The notes: generated by a model not told the origin, from the sequence alone. Shown: positions 1 through 8,467, counted from the first letter of the stretch. The stretch is DNA of 19,320 nt from Rhodocyclaceae bacterium (GCA_025361105.1 JANYAW010000027.1:1-19320), one strand, 5' to 3'. A program made the numbers and translations.

Positions 1-37
1 AGACGATGACGGCAGAAAGGGATAACCAGCGGAACAT
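1..37 (-). CDS. lspA: Lipoprotein signal peptidase (signal peptidase II), 5' end only
   Basis: Only the first 12 codons lie in the window, reading MFRWLSLSAVIV on the minus strand. The ATG (35-37) shares its A with the ileS stop codon (TGATG), so translation is probably coupled to ileS. The hydrophobic start fits the first membrane segment of signal peptidase II, which removes the signal peptide of prolipoproteins in the inner membrane. The assignment rests mainly on position: ribF-ileS-lspA is a conserved proteobacterial gene order. No catalytic residue is visible because the gene runs off the window edge. Confidence 0.7.
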   Translation of the reverse strand, partial: MFRWLSLSAVIV

Positions 38-2859
38 CAAGCCGCACTCCGCGCCTCGCCCGCGCCAAACAAATTTGATGTGCAGCGGCCACACAACTCG
101 GGATGCGCCGCGTCGTGCCCAACATCGCTGCGCCAATGCCAGCAGCGGGCGCATTTTGGGTGTTGGCTTGGGGTAGCCGTGACCTGCTCAGGCATATCGA
201 TGCGATTAGCAGTATGAGTCAGTGTGGTTTTCGAACAAACCAACACGAACCGAAGATCATCGCCCAGAGCCGCAAGATGCTGATAATTTTCGTCTCCGGC
301 ACGAATTTCGACTTCCGCTTGTAGTGACGAACCAATTTTTCCTGCCTCACGCAGGCTTTCAAGGATTTTCGTTGTGTCACCTTTAATCACGCGCAAAAGT
401 TTCCATCGTGTAATCAAGGCAGTTTCATCGGCAGCGGCCGGCAGCACATGCGGTGTGGTCAACATGACGCTCTCACCATCACCCGCAATCGCCCAAATTT
501 CCTCAGCGGTGAATGACAGCACCGGTGCCATCAAGCGCGTAAGTGTTTGTACGATATGCCACAGCGCACTCTGTGCGGCCCGACGCGGAATCGAATTTTC
601 GGCGGTGGTGTAAAGCCTGTCTTTCAGAATGTCGAGATAGAAGGAACCCAAATCTTCGCTACAAAAATTTTGCAAAGCTTGGATGATTTTGTGAAATTCG
701 AAGCTCGCGTAATCAGCATCACACTGCGTTTGCAATTCACGTGTGATGGCCAATGCATAGCGATCAATTTCCAACCATTGGTCGGGCGGCAGTAAATCTT
801 TTGTCGCGTCAAAATCGGCCGTGTTGGCAAGCAAAAAACGCAATGTATTGCGCAAGCGGCGATAAACCTCGACCACCCGCGCGAGAATTTCCTTGGAGAT
901 AGAAAACTCGCTTGAATAGTCCGATGCCGCCAGCCACAAGCGCAAAATTTCTACGCCCAGCGTGTTGCCGACTTCTTGCGGCTCGATGCCATTGCCAAGC
1001 GATTTGCTCATCTTGCGGCCTTGCGCATCGACCGTGAAACCGTGCGTCAGCAGCGATTTGTAAGGCGGTACGCCGTCAATCGCGCAGCCAGTCAGCAGCG
1101 ACGAATGGAACCAACCGCGATGCTGATCCGAGCCTTCGAGATACATGTCGGCATGCCGACCGGATGTCGCGTGGGTATCGGGATGCGAGCCGCGCAGTAC
1201 ATGCCAGTGCGTGGTGCCCGAATCGAACCAGACATCGAGCGTGTCGTTAATTTTTTCGTAGTCACCCGCTTCGTCACCAAGGAATTCGGTTGCATCGGTA
1301 GCGAACCAAGCTTCTATACCGGATTGCTCAACGCGTTGCGCGACGAGTTCCATCAATTCGACCGTGCGCGGATGCAATTCACCGGTGGCTTTGTGCAAGA
1401 AAAATGGAATTGGCACGCCCCAATTACGCTGGCGCGAAATGCACCAGTCGGGGCGATTGGCGATCATCGCGCGCAGGCGTGCTTGACCCCAGCCCGGGTA
1501 GAAGGCAGTGGTATCAATGCCTTCGAGCGCTAGTTCGCGTAATGATTTTCCTTCTGCATTGCGCCTTTCCATACCGACAAACCACTGTGGCGTGGCGCGG
1601 TAAATAATCGGCGTGCGATGTCGCCAGCAATGCATATAGCTGTGGTTGATTTTTCCGTGTGCGAACAGTGCACCGACTTCGTTTAACTTTTCGACGATAT
1701 GCGGATTAGCTTTCCAAATGTGCATGCCGCCGAAGAAGGGCAGGTCGCTGGCATACACGCCGTTGGACTGCACCGGATTCAAAATATCGTCCACTGTGAA
1801 GCCGTTTTTGGTGCAGGAAATAAAGTCGTCCACACCATACGCCGGCGAGGAATGCACGATTCCGGTACCCGCGTCGAGCGCAACATATTCTGCACACAAC
1901 ACCGGCGAGCGCCGATCATAAAACGGATGATGGAAGGCGATACCCGCAAGCGCCGCACCTTTGCAAGTTGCAATCACTTTGCCTTCCAGCGCATAACGTG
2001 CGAGGCAAAGGCCGACCAAATCATTGGCCAAGACCAACAAACCGCGCGGTGTTTCGACCAACGCATAGTCAAATTCCGGATGCACGTTGATCGCCTGGTT
2101 GGCCGGAATCGTCCACGGGGTGGTCGTCCAGATCACCGCGTAAGCTTTGGTCGACAAGGCAGACAAACCAAACGCCGCAGCCAATTTTCTCTGTTCGTTC
2201 GGATCTGTGCACGGAAGGCCGACATCAATCGCCGAACTTTGTTTGTCGGCGTATTCGACTTCCGCTTCGGCCAGTGAAGAGCCGCAATCAAAACACCAAT
2301 TGACCGGCTTCAAGCCTTTGAACACCCAGCCCTGCTTGACCATTTGTGCCAGCGCGCGAATCTCGCCCGCTTCGTTGGCAAAATCCATCGTCAGATACGG
2401 TCTATCCCAATCGCCTAAAACGCCCAAGCGAATGAAACCTTTTTTCTGAATTTCAACTTGCTCAGCGGCGAAAGCACGTGATAGCGCACGCACTTTGTCG
2501 GCGGGCAAATTTTTTCCATGCAGCACTTCAATCTTGTGTTCAATCGGCAAGCCGTGGCAATCCCAGCCGGGCACATAAGGTGCATCAAAACCTGCCAAAG
2601 TTTTCGAGCGTACGACAATATCTTTGAGGATTTTATTAACCGCATGACCCAAATGAATATCGCCATTGGCATACGGCGGGCCATCGTGCAAAACAAATCG
2701 AGGACGACCTTTGCTGGCTTCGCGAATTTTTTGATAGAGATTTTTTTGCTGCCACGCTGCCACCCAGCCCGGCTCGCGCTTGGCCAAATCGCCACGCATG
2801 GGGAAGGGTGTGTCGGGCATGTTCAGTGTTTTTCGGTAATCGGTTTTTTGTTCAGTCAT
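37..2859 (-). CDS. ileS: Isoleucyl-tRNA synthetase
   Basis: This 940-aa protein charges tRNA-Ile with isoleucine in the cytoplasm. It has the length of bacterial IleS. The class I signatures are present: HLGH at residues 69-72 within PPYANGDIHLGH, and KMSKS in the second half of the catalytic domain (GRKMSKSLGN). Between them lies the editing (CP1) region with the WTTTPWTIPAN motif. The C-terminal zinc finger is intact, with cysteines at 903, 906, 923 and 926 (CARC and CGRC). Translation starts at an ATG preceded by GGAAA on the minus strand, 22 bp after the ribF stop, and its stop overlaps the lspA start. It is therefore the middle gene of a ribF-ileS-lspA operon. The long antisense frames inside it are shadows. 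Confidence 0.98.
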   Translation of the reverse strand: MTEQKTDYRKTLNMPDTPFPMRGDLAKREPGWVAAWQQKNLYQKIREASKGRPRFVLHDGPPYANGDIHLGHAVNKILKDIVVRSKTLAGFDAPYVPGWDCHGLPIEHKIEVLHGKNLPADKVRALSRAFAAEQVEIQKKGFIRLGVLGDWDRPYLTMDFANEAGEIRALAQMVKQGWVFKGLKPVNWCFDCGSSLAEAEVEYADKQSSAIDVGLPCTDPNEQRKLAAAFGLSALSTKAYAVIWTTTPWTIPANQAINVHPEFDYALVETPRGLLVLANDLVGLCLARYALEGKVIATCKGAALAGIAFHHPFYDRRSPVLCAEYVALDAGTGIVHSSPAYGVDDFISCTKNGFTVDDILNPVQSNGVYASDLPFFGGMHIWKANPHIVEKLNEVGALFAHGKINHSYMHCWRHRTPIIYRATPQWFVGMERRNAEGKSLRELALEGIDTTAFYPGWGQARLRAMIANRPDWCISRQRNWGVPIPFFLHKATGELHPRTVELMELVAQRVEQSGIEAWFATDATEFLGDEAGDYEKINDTLDVWFDSGTTHWHVLRGSHPDTHATSGRHADMYLEGSDQHRGWFHSSLLTGCAIDGVPPYKSLLTHGFTVDAQGRKMSKSLGNGIEPQEVGNTLGVEILRLWLAASDYSSEFSISKEILARVVEVYRRLRNTLRFLLANTADFDATKDLLPPDQWLEIDRYALAITRELQTQCDADYASFEFHKIIQALQNFCSEDLGSFYLDILKDRLYTTAENSIPRRAAQSALWHIVQTLTRLMAPVLSFTAEEIWAIAGDGESVMLTTPHVLPAAADETALITRWKLLRVIKGDTTKILESLREAGKIGSSLQAEVEIRAGDENYQHLAALGDDLRFVLVCSKTTLTHTANRIDMPEQVTATPSQHPKCARCWHWRSDVGHDAAHPELCGRCTSNLFGAGEARSAA

Positions 2860-2881
2860 GACATTTCCATTTTCACTTCCG

Positions 2882-3859
2882 TCATTCCAGCAATGGCGAA
2901 AATCCAGCGTTCCAAGTATTCACGTTTGCAGCAGAACCCGTTGAAAAGAACTTGCGAACATCCTCTACATCATGGGCAATTTGTTCCTTCAGCAATTCAA
3001 GCGTCGTATATTTTTCTTCATCGCGTAGTTTATGCAAGAAGCTGACCGTCACTCGCTCGCCATATACGTTCCGGTCAAAATCAAGCAGATGAATTTCTAA
3101 AACTGGTTTCAAACCTTCGCTGACACTTGGGCGCACGCCAAGACTCGCTGCACCTTGAATGTCGCTGTCCCCCAGACCTGCAACCGTGACAGCGAACACG
3201 CCGCTCAAGCTCAAGCGTGCATGCTTGATGGCAAGGTTAAGGGTGGGGAATCCCAATGTGCGGCCAAGTTTTTTGCCATGCATCACGCGCCCACTGATGC
3301 GATAAGGCTGCCCCAATAACTGGGCCGCATGCGCCATATCTCCTGCTTGTAAGGCACCGCGCACCGCGGAGCTTGAAACGCGGGTGTTGCCTTGGGCGAC
3401 AGTATTCATTGCCTCGACACCAAATCGATGCTCGACACCAGCACGCTGTAGCAAAGCAAAATCGCCCGTTCGGCCCTGACCAAAACGAAAATCGTCACCG
3501 ATCAGCAAATGTCGAATCGACAAACCACGCACCAAAATTTGCTCAATAAAGTCGGTAGCGCTCAGACTGGAAAACGCGCGATTGAAACGCGCCACATAGA
3601 CGCAATCGACACCGCAATCGGCAAGCAGTGCAAGCTTCTCACGCAAATTGGACAGACGCGGCGGCGCGCTATGGTGAGCAAAAAACTCCCGTGGATGCGG
3701 CTCAAAAATAAGCACCGTAGCAGGCAATGCCACTTCACGCGCTTTGTCGACCAATCGACGCAACAATGCACGGTGTCCTAAATGGACACCATCGAAATTG
3801 CCAATCGTGAGCACTGATGACGTCTGGCTATGCGCCGGAACGCCGCGAAAAAACTGCAT
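2882..3859 (-). CDS. ribF: Bifunctional riboflavin kinase / FAD synthetase
   Basis: The protein makes FMN from riboflavin and then FAD from FMN. The N-terminal nucleotidyltransferase domain shows LTIGNFDGVHLGHRALL near the start (the HxGH-type ATP site of FAD synthetase) and LIGDDFRFGQGRTGDF. The C-terminal flavokinase domain shows GKKLGRTLGFPTLNL, the conserved GRxxGFPTxN element. The frame is open up to a TTG at 3919, but family members begin like MQFFRG, so I place the start at the ATG at 3859 (325 aa). No strong Shine-Dalgarno sequence precedes it. The gene follows amiC on the same strand after about 108 bp and precedes ileS by 22 bp. Confidence 0.95.
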   Translation of the reverse strand: MQFFRGVPAHSQTSSVLTIGNFDGVHLGHRALLRRLVDKAREVALPATVLIFEPHPREFFAHHSAPPRLSNLREKLALLADCGVDCVYVARFNRAFSSLSATDFIEQILVRGLSIRHLLIGDDFRFGQGRTGDFALLQRAGVEHRFGVEAMNTVAQGNTRVSSSAVRGALQAGDMAHAAQLLGQPYRISGRVMHGKKLGRTLGFPTLNLAIKHARLSLSGVFAVTVAGLGDSDIQGAASLGVRPSVSEGLKPVLEIHLLDFDRNVYGERVTVSFLHKLRDEEKYTTLELLKEQIAHDVEDVRKFFSTGSAANVNTWNAGFSPLLE

Positions 3860-3967
3860 GGAATGAAGGGAAAAATTGCCGCAGGAGGGTGCACATTGTA
3901 ACAGCCAAAGGTACTGCAAGCCCTGTCGTTGCTAGGGTTTGAGGTAGCGTCCGTTACGCCAAGCCGG

Positions 3968-5227
3968 TTACGCCACTCGAGGTTTTGCCAATGCCGGATT
4001 CTTGGAAAAATACCGCCGTATGCCTTTCATGATCGCCTCGGCAAGTTGATCCTGATACGCGTCGTCGTTCAGCCGTTTTTCTTCTTCGGGATTCGATATG
4101 AACGCCGTCTCGACAAGGATGGATGGGATGTCTGGCGCTTTCAACACAGCAAATCCGGCTTGTTCGACTTGGCCTTTGTGCAAGGTGTTGATGCGCCCGA
4201 TTTCTCCAAGTACGGCGTTGCCTAGTTTGAGGCTGTCATTGATGGTGGCGGTTTGCGACAGGTCGAGCAAGGTTTTTGCGAGATAGCGATCCTTGACCGA
4301 AAGGTTTACGCCTCCTATCAAATCGGCAGCGTTTTCCTTGTTGGCCAGCCAGCGCGCGTTCGATGACGAGGCGCCGTTTTCTGACAACACAAATACCGAT
4401 GAACCGCGCGCGCTGGGTTTGATGAAGGCATCGGCATGCACCGAGACGAATAAATCGGCCTGTACGCCGCGTGCTTTTCTGACCCGCTCATGCAGCGGGA
4501 TAAAGAAATCGCCATCGCGCGTCAGCACCGTACGCATGTTCGGTAGTTCGTCGATTTTTGCTTTTAGGCGACGCGCCACTTCTAGCGTCACGTTTTTCTC
4601 GTAACTGCCGCCACGCCCTACTGCGCCGGGGTCTTCGCCGCCGTGGCCGGGGTCGAGTACGATGGTCAATAGGCGCGAAAATTCAGCGGCTTTTTCGATA
4701 TTCTTTGGTGACGTTTCGGTGCGATGTTCGGTGTGTTGCTCACCAGATTTTTCCAGCAGAGCCATCAGCGGATCAACCGGCACTAGTGGGTATAAATCGA
4801 GCACCAAACGATGACCGTATTCGCCTACCGGTTTGAGTGCAAACACTTGCGGTTTTACTTCAGTCTTCAGCTCAATGACCAAGCGAACCACGCCGGGTTT
4901 ATTGCGTCCGGCGCGTATCAATTTGATATATGGATCCGCCTCGATAATTTTTGAGGGCAGACTTTGCAGCACCGAATTGAATTCGATGCCCTCGATATCC
5001 ACTACTAATCGCCATGGATCTTTCACCAACATTTGGGTGAATTGAAGCGGCAGATCGTGCTCCAGCGTGACGCGGGTGTAATCGGGTGCGGGCCAAACGC
5101 GCACGGCCAAAATACTGCCGATTGACGGCGTGTTACCAGCACCAACTGGCGAAACCAGTAAGGTCAGACTGGCGGCGGCGAGTTTGAGTGCGGTGCGGCG
5201 GTCGGGGGAAAAATCGCTTTCAAACAT
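3968..5227 (-). CDS. amiC: N-acetylmuramoyl-L-alanine amidase (AmiC type) with repeat-derived signal-peptide segment
   Basis: This 419-aa periplasmic amidase cleaves the bond between MurNAc and the stem peptide during daughter-cell separation. Residues 10-15 (RRTALK) followed by a hydrophobic stretch look like a Tat signal, as known for AmiA and AmiC of E. coli. An AMIN domain covers roughly 40-150 and the Amidase_3 domain roughly 187-407. Zinc and catalytic residues are visible: H195 (LDPGHGGEDPG), E210, H264 (SVHAD) and E373 (LVETAF). Residues 26-35 (SPVGAGNTPS), at the expected signal-peptide end, are encoded by a dispersed repeat found elsewhere in this window. The start overlaps the 3' end of tsaE by 64 bp; tsaE-amidase adjacency is also seen in E. 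coli. The name amiC rather than amiA or amiB is by resemblance only. Confidence 0.93.
   Translation of the reverse strand: MFESDFSPDRRTALKLAAASLTLLVSPVGAGNTPSIGSILAVRVWPAPDYTRVTLEHDLPLQFTQMLVKDPWRLVVDIEGIEFNSVLQSLPSKIIEADPYIKLIRAGRNKPGVVRLVIELKTEVKPQVFALKPVGEYGHRLVLDLYPLVPVDPLMALLEKSGEQHTEHRTETSPKNIEKAAEFSRLLTIVLDPGHGGEDPGAVGRGGSYEKNVTLEVARRLKAKIDELPNMRTVLTRDGDFFIPLHERVRKARGVQADLFVSVHADAFIKPSARGSSVFVLSENGASSSNARWLANKENAADLIGGVNLSVKDRYLAKTLLDLSQTATINDSLKLGNAVLGEIGRINTLHKGQVEQAGFAVLKAPDIPSILVETAFISNPEEEKRLNDDAYQDQLAEAIMKGIRRYFSKNPALAKPRVA
5124..5153 (+). repeat. Dispersed repeat, copy A (inside amiC signal-peptide region)
   Basis: This copy has the layout ACGGCGTG-TTAC-CAGCACCAACTGG. Positions 5124-5147 are identical over 24 nt to the reverse complement of 12575-12598 (copy B). 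Read on the minus strand in the amiC frame it gives SPVGAGNTPS. It lies where the signal peptide of the amidase should end. Confidence 0.85.
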
Positions 5228-5703
5228 TGTTCGCCACGCACGGTGTTAGCGGCAAATTGCGCAATGCGTTTTGTGCCATCGCCATCATTGCCGACAGATA
5301 AAAAAATTCGCAAATCCGCTGCGGCAAGATACGGCGCAGCTTTGTCCGGCCATTCGACCAAACAGATTCCAGTGCCATCAAAATATTCATCCAATCCCGC
5401 ATCGAGGTATTCTTCCGGCTCTATGAATCTATAAAAATCAAAGTGATAGAAGTTTAATCCAGAAATCAGGTGAACTTCAACCAAGGTATAAGTTGGACTC
5501 TTCACCGAGCCGGTTTCGCCCGCGCTCTTGAGCATTGCACGCACCAGCGTGGTCTTGCCGGCACCCAGATCACCTTCGAGCCAAATCACCATGCCGGTTG
5601 TGAGCTGCGCGCTTAGCGCCGCGCCGAGATGCTGCGTGGCTGCCTCACTATCAAGTGTTAGTGTTTGATGCTGTGCAAGCTCGGTAAGATGTTTGACATG
5701 CAT
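5164..5703 (-). CDS. tsaE: tRNA threonylcarbamoyladenosine biosynthesis ATPase TsaE
   Basis: TsaE is the P-loop ATPase that works with TsaB and TsaD to make the t6A37 modification of ANN-decoding tRNAs. The Walker A motif GDLGAGKTT spans about residues 44-52, followed by the family motifs SPTYTLVEVH (69-78), HFDFYRF (87-93) and LVEWPD (115-120). At 179 aa it is longer than most members because about 21 C-terminal residues (ending SNSPPPV) are read through the 64-bp overlap with amiC. The ATG at 5701-5703 lies within the first codons of the divergent queG gene, so the two 5' ends overlap and any promoter must lie inside the opposing coding sequence. Confidence 0.95.
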   Translation of the reverse strand: MHVKHLTELAQHQTLTLDSEAATQHLGAALSAQLTTGMVIWLEGDLGAGKTTLVRAMLKSAGETGSVKSPTYTLVEVHLISGLNFYHFDFYRFIEPEEYLDAGLDEYFDGTGICLVEWPDKAAPYLAAADLRIFLSVGNDGDGTKRIAQFAANTVRGEQCLKAIFPPTAAPHSNSPPPV

Positions 5704-6816
5704 GCAAATGAACTCACTGCGCTAAAAGAAAAAATCCGTGAATGGGGGACGGCGCTTGGCTTTGACGCGATTGGTTTTGCTGGAGTTGATTTGCCTGCTG
5801 CTGAAAATAATCTCGCTGCTTGGCTCGCAGCGGGTGCGCATGGGACGATGAATTATATGGCCGCGCATGGCAGCAAAAGAACCCGCCCGAGCGAGTTGGT
5901 CGAGGGCACGCGCAGCGTGATTACGGCGCGAATGAATTACGGCGACAGCGCCATTGTGCTGCACACGGATGCCGGCAAAGCGCAAGTCGCACGCTACGCT
6001 TTGGGACGCGATTACCACAGCTTGCTGCGCGGGCGTTTGCAAAAACTGGCGACGCGCATTGAGACTGAAGTGCCGACCATGAGCTACCGCGTCTACACCG
6101 ATTCGGCACCGGTGATGGAAGTTGATTTGGCAGTGCAAAGCGGGATCGGATGGCGCGGTAAAAATACTTTGTTGTTGGATCGCGATGCCGGCTCGTGGTT
6201 TTTTATTGGCGAGATTTTTTGTTCCTTGGCGTTTGCGCCGGATGAGCCAGTGACCGATCATTGCGGCACTTGCACCGCCTGCTTGGATGCGTGCCCGACA
6301 CAGGCGTTTGACGCGGCCTACAAGCTCGATGCGCGGCGCTGTATTTCGTATTTGACGATAGAAAATAAAGATGCGATTCCGCTGGAGTTTCGCCCTGCGA
6401 TGGGTAACAGAATGTATGGTTGTGATGATTGCCAAACCGTGTGTCCGTGGAATCGTTTTGCACCCGATACGCGCGAAGCAGACTTTGCGGCGAGAAATGC
6501 ACTGGGCGATATTTCTTTAGTTGAACTTTTTGGTTGGAGCGAAGCGGAATTTGAATCGCGCTTTGCTGGCTCGGCGATACGCCGAATTGGCTATGTGCGC
6601 TGGCTGCGAAATATCGCGGTGGCTTTGGGCAATGTGCCTGCGGGTAGCGAAGCAAGTGTCGCCGCTATCACCGCGTTGAAATCACGCGCCGACCATTCAT
6701 CAGATTTAGTGCGTGAGCATGTTGCGTGGGCGCTTTCGCGTCACGGCGTAGGCAGCTTATCAATGGCGACAGGACGCGACGAATCGCTGCACCATTCACT
6801 CCACGATCCCGGGTAG
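5698..6816 (+). CDS. queG: Epoxyqueuosine reductase QueG
   Basis: QueG carries out the last step of queuosine synthesis, reducing epoxyqueuosine in tRNA with cobalamin and two 4Fe-4S clusters. Numbering from the ATG at 5698 (372 aa), YTDSAPVMEVDLA contains the conserved Asp (about D135). The ferredoxin-like cysteines are C189, C192, C195 and C199 (CGTCTACLDAC), and C242, C245 and C249 (CDDCQTVCPW). The frame is open upstream to TTG 5665 with in-frame ATGs at 5668 and 5689; 5698 and 5689 fit the family best, but no clear ribosome-binding site decides. The last about 20 residues, after HVAWALSR where homologues usually end, are read antisense to the 3' end of the convergent sulfurtransferase gene. 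Confidence 0.95.
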   Translation: MHANELTALKEKIREWGTALGFDAIGFAGVDLPAAENNLAAWLAAGAHGTMNYMAAHGSKRTRPSELVEGTRSVITARMNYGDSAIVLHTDAGKAQVARYALGRDYHSLLRGRLQKLATRIETEVPTMSYRVYTDSAPVMEVDLAVQSGIGWRGKNTLLLDRDAGSWFFIGEIFCSLAFAPDEPVTDHCGTCTACLDACPTQAFDAAYKLDARRCISYLTIENKDAIPLEFRPAMGNRMYGCDDCQTVCPWNRFAPDTREADFAARNALGDISLVELFGWSEAEFESRFAGSAIRRIGYVRWLRNIAVALGNVPAGSEASVAAITALKSRADHSSDLVREHVAWALSRHGVGSLSMATGRDESLHHSLHDPG

Positions 6817-7595
6817 AGTCGCGAACCTGCTAGCCCCGCAATTTCCATCGCCAACAAGTTGTGACAGGCTGTCACGCCGGAGCCGCATTGATGCACTACG
6901 TCGCTTGCCTTGGTATCGCCAAGGAGCACTGAAAACTCCGCACGCAAAACTTCGGCGGGTTTGAAACCGCCGCTTGTCGAGTCCAGATTATTTTGAAAGA
7001 AACGATTGCTCGCGCCAGGAATATGTCCCGCAACGGGGTCTATCGTTTCGTTGCGACCGGCAAAACGCTCGGCGTTGCGCGCGTCGATTAACTGAAATTG
7101 CGTGGTCTGAATATTGGCCAGCACAGCAGCCACATCAACAGGTGCCGGGTTGCTTGAAATCCGTACGCGCAAGTCGCCAGTAGTCGATGTCGGCAAGTCG
7201 GTATCCAGCGTGAATCCGGCTTTTTGCCAAGCACCGATGCCGCCATCAAGCACGGCGACTTTGTCGTGACCAATCCAGCGCAGCATCCACCAAAGCCGTG
7301 ATGCATACACGCCGCCTTGGCCGTCATATGCCACCACTTGCGTTTGCGAACCCACACCAAGCGCCGCCATGCGCGCCGCGAAAACCTTGGCATCCGGCAA
7401 TGGGTGACGGCCATTGTGTCCCGTCATTGCAGCAGACAAATCGCGATCCAAATGCAGATGAATTGCGTAGGGGATGTGGCCTAGATCGTAAGCCGTGCGG
7501 CCTGCATTCGGATTGCTCAAATCATGCCGACAATCAAAGATGAGCCAATCCGCACTTGCCGCAATCTGCGCGGCACTAACCAACAAACCAGCCAT
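6741..7595 (-). CDS. sseA: Thiosulfate / 3-mercaptopyruvate sulfurtransferase (two-rhodanese protein)
   Basis: This 284-aa protein has two rhodanese domains. The N-terminal one (about 1-135) is inactive, with AYDGQGG in place of a cysteine loop. The C-terminal one (about 150-275) carries the active-site loop CGSGVT with C237. CGSGVT is the loop of 3-mercaptopyruvate sulfurtransferases such as E. coli SseA, so that substrate is favoured over thiosulfate. The family C-terminal signature RLYPGSWSEWCSD is intact. The ATG directly abuts the TAA of the upstream SpoIIAA-like gene (zero spacing), which implies translational coupling. The 3' end overlaps queG, which is convergent, by 76 bp. Confidence 0.93.
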   Translation of the reverse strand: MAGLLVSAAQIAASADWLIFDCRHDLSNPNAGRTAYDLGHIPYAIHLHLDRDLSAAMTGHNGRHPLPDAKVFAARMAALGVGSQTQVVAYDGQGGVYASRLWWMLRWIGHDKVAVLDGGIGAWQKAGFTLDTDLPTSTTGDLRVRISSNPAPVDVAAVLANIQTTQFQLIDARNAERFAGRNETIDPVAGHIPGASNRFFQNNLDSTSGGFKPAEVLRAEFSVLLGDTKASDVVHQCGSGVTACHNLLAMEIAGLAGSRLYPGSWSEWCSDSSRPVAIDKLPTP

Positions 7596-7943
7596 TTACG
7601 TTTCATCCACCCAAGCTTGCGCTTCGGCGATATCGCTGAACACCCGCAAATCGGCATTTACAAAAAGCTGTTGCAACCACGCGCTCCACGCGACCCATTG
7701 GCTATTGGTCACCACCGCGATGCGATCAAAATCACCGGCGTGTTGGCGCGAAAACTGGACTTCTTCCCATGCCATGTCGACGGTGAAGTCCAACATTTCA
7801 CGCAAATCCATGAGCAGGCGAACCGGGCCGGCGAATTGGATTTTGTACAGCACTAATTCTTCAAATTCTTTGAAATCCGCCAAGGTGAATTCGCCCAACG
7901 CGGCAATGGTGACTAGTTGATTGCGGTGATCTATCGTGATCAT
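7596..7943 (-). CDS. SpoIIAA-like (STAS/SEC14-type) protein of unknown function
   Basis: This 115-aa soluble protein starts MITIDHRNQLVTIAALGEF and has the alternating strand/helix pattern of the SpoIIAA-like/STAS fold (the family once called DUF3478), including RLLMDLREM in the middle and DIAEAQAWV at the end. Members of this family are small cytoplasmic proteins without a proven common role. A good Shine-Dalgarno sequence (AAGAGG) sits four bases before the ATG. The gene is followed without spacing by the sulfurtransferase, so the two are probably co-expressed. A role linked to sulfur transfer or stress is only a guess from that coupling. Confidence 0.8.
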   Translation of the reverse strand: MITIDHRNQLVTIAALGEFTLADFKEFEELVLYKIQFAGPVRLLMDLREMLDFTVDMAWEEVQFSRQHAGDFDRIAVVTNSQWVAWSAWLQQLFVNADLRVFSDIAEAQAWVDET

Positions 7944-7987
7944 GATGCCTCTTTTTTGTCAGCAAAGTCATTGAGAAATTCTTCCAG

Positions 7988-8025
7988 AAAAACAACGAGC
8001 CCGCTGCTTTTGCTAGGCGGGCTCG
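7988..8025 (-). terminator. Rho-independent terminator of the HU gene
   Basis: A perfect 9-bp GC-rich stem (7996-8004 pairs with 8017-8025, CGAGCCCGC with GCGGGCTCG) has a 12-nt loop. On the minus strand it is followed by TTGTTTTT. It lies about 30 bp after the HU stop codon and separates HU from the SpoIIAA-like gene. Confidence 0.85.
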
Positions 8026-8054
8026 AATATGAAACTTGTGTAACTTTGCAGCAA

Positions 8055-8354
8055 CTATTTTTTTGCCGCGGCCTTCTTCTTGCCAGAAACCGCCTGCTTG
8101 AATCCGCTACCGGCCGAAAATTTTGGCACGGTCGTCGCGGCGATTTTCAGCGCTTCGCCGGTCTTGGGGTTTTTGCCTGCACGTGCCGCGCGCTTTGCGG
8201 GCTTGAAGGTTCCGAAGCCAACCAGAGTCACTGGGTCACCCTTGGACACGGCTTTGACAATCGCGCCGGTTACACCATCAATCGCTTTGGCAGCTTGGGC
8301 TTTGGTAATGTCGGCGGCTTTGACGATGGCTTCAATCAGTTCAGCTTTGTTCAT
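8055..8354 (-). CDS. hup: HU-family DNA-binding protein
   Basis: HU is the small nucleoid protein that bends DNA and takes part in replication, repair and transcription. The 99-aa product starts MNKAELIEAIVKAADITKAQAAKAID, has the dimerisation core LVGFGTF, and carries the DNA-binding arm GKNPKTGEALKIAATTVPKFSAG, with the RNP-type turn given here as KNPKTG. The last residues form a short lysine/alanine tail (KKKAAAKK), slightly longer than in E. coli HU. An excellent Shine-Dalgarno sequence (GGAGG) lies upstream, and a strong terminator follows, so it is probably monocistronic and highly expressed. I cannot separate hupA from hupB by sequence alone. Confidence 0.95.
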   Translation of the reverse strand: MNKAELIEAIVKAADITKAQAAKAIDGVTGAIVKAVSKGDPVTLVGFGTFKPAKRAARAGKNPKTGEALKIAATTVPKFSAGSGFKQAVSGKKKAAAKK

Positions 8355-8399
8355 TAGTTGTTTCCTCCAATTGGGTAGCGGACGACCCGCATGAATCTG

Positions 8400-8430
8400 A
8401 TTCTAAACCCCATTGCACAAGGGCTTGCAA
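8400..8430 (-). promoter_or_regulatory. Candidate promoter of the HU gene
   Basis: On the minus strand, TTGCAA (8430-8425) is followed by a 19-bp spacer and TAGAAT (8405-8400), about 45 bp before the HU start codon. Both boxes are close to the sigma-70 consensus but the spacer is long. It is supported only by motif and position. Confidence 0.35.
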
Positions 8431-8467
8431 GCACTTTTTGTGAAAACTGCGGTCAAGGCTATTTTGG

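Noticed and set aside
976..1533. 185-codon frame on the plus strand
   Set aside because: It lies antisense to the well-conserved catalytic part of ileS, and its translation shows no recognisable domain. It is a shadow of ileS codon use.
3860..3919. N-terminal extension of ribF from a TTG
   Set aside because: Family members begin a few residues before LTIGNFDGVHLGH, and the ATG at 3859 fits. The extra residues have no homology.
5722..6435. 237-codon minus-strand frame
   Set aside because: It is antisense to the queG catalytic core with no domain signature. queG has all its cysteine motifs.
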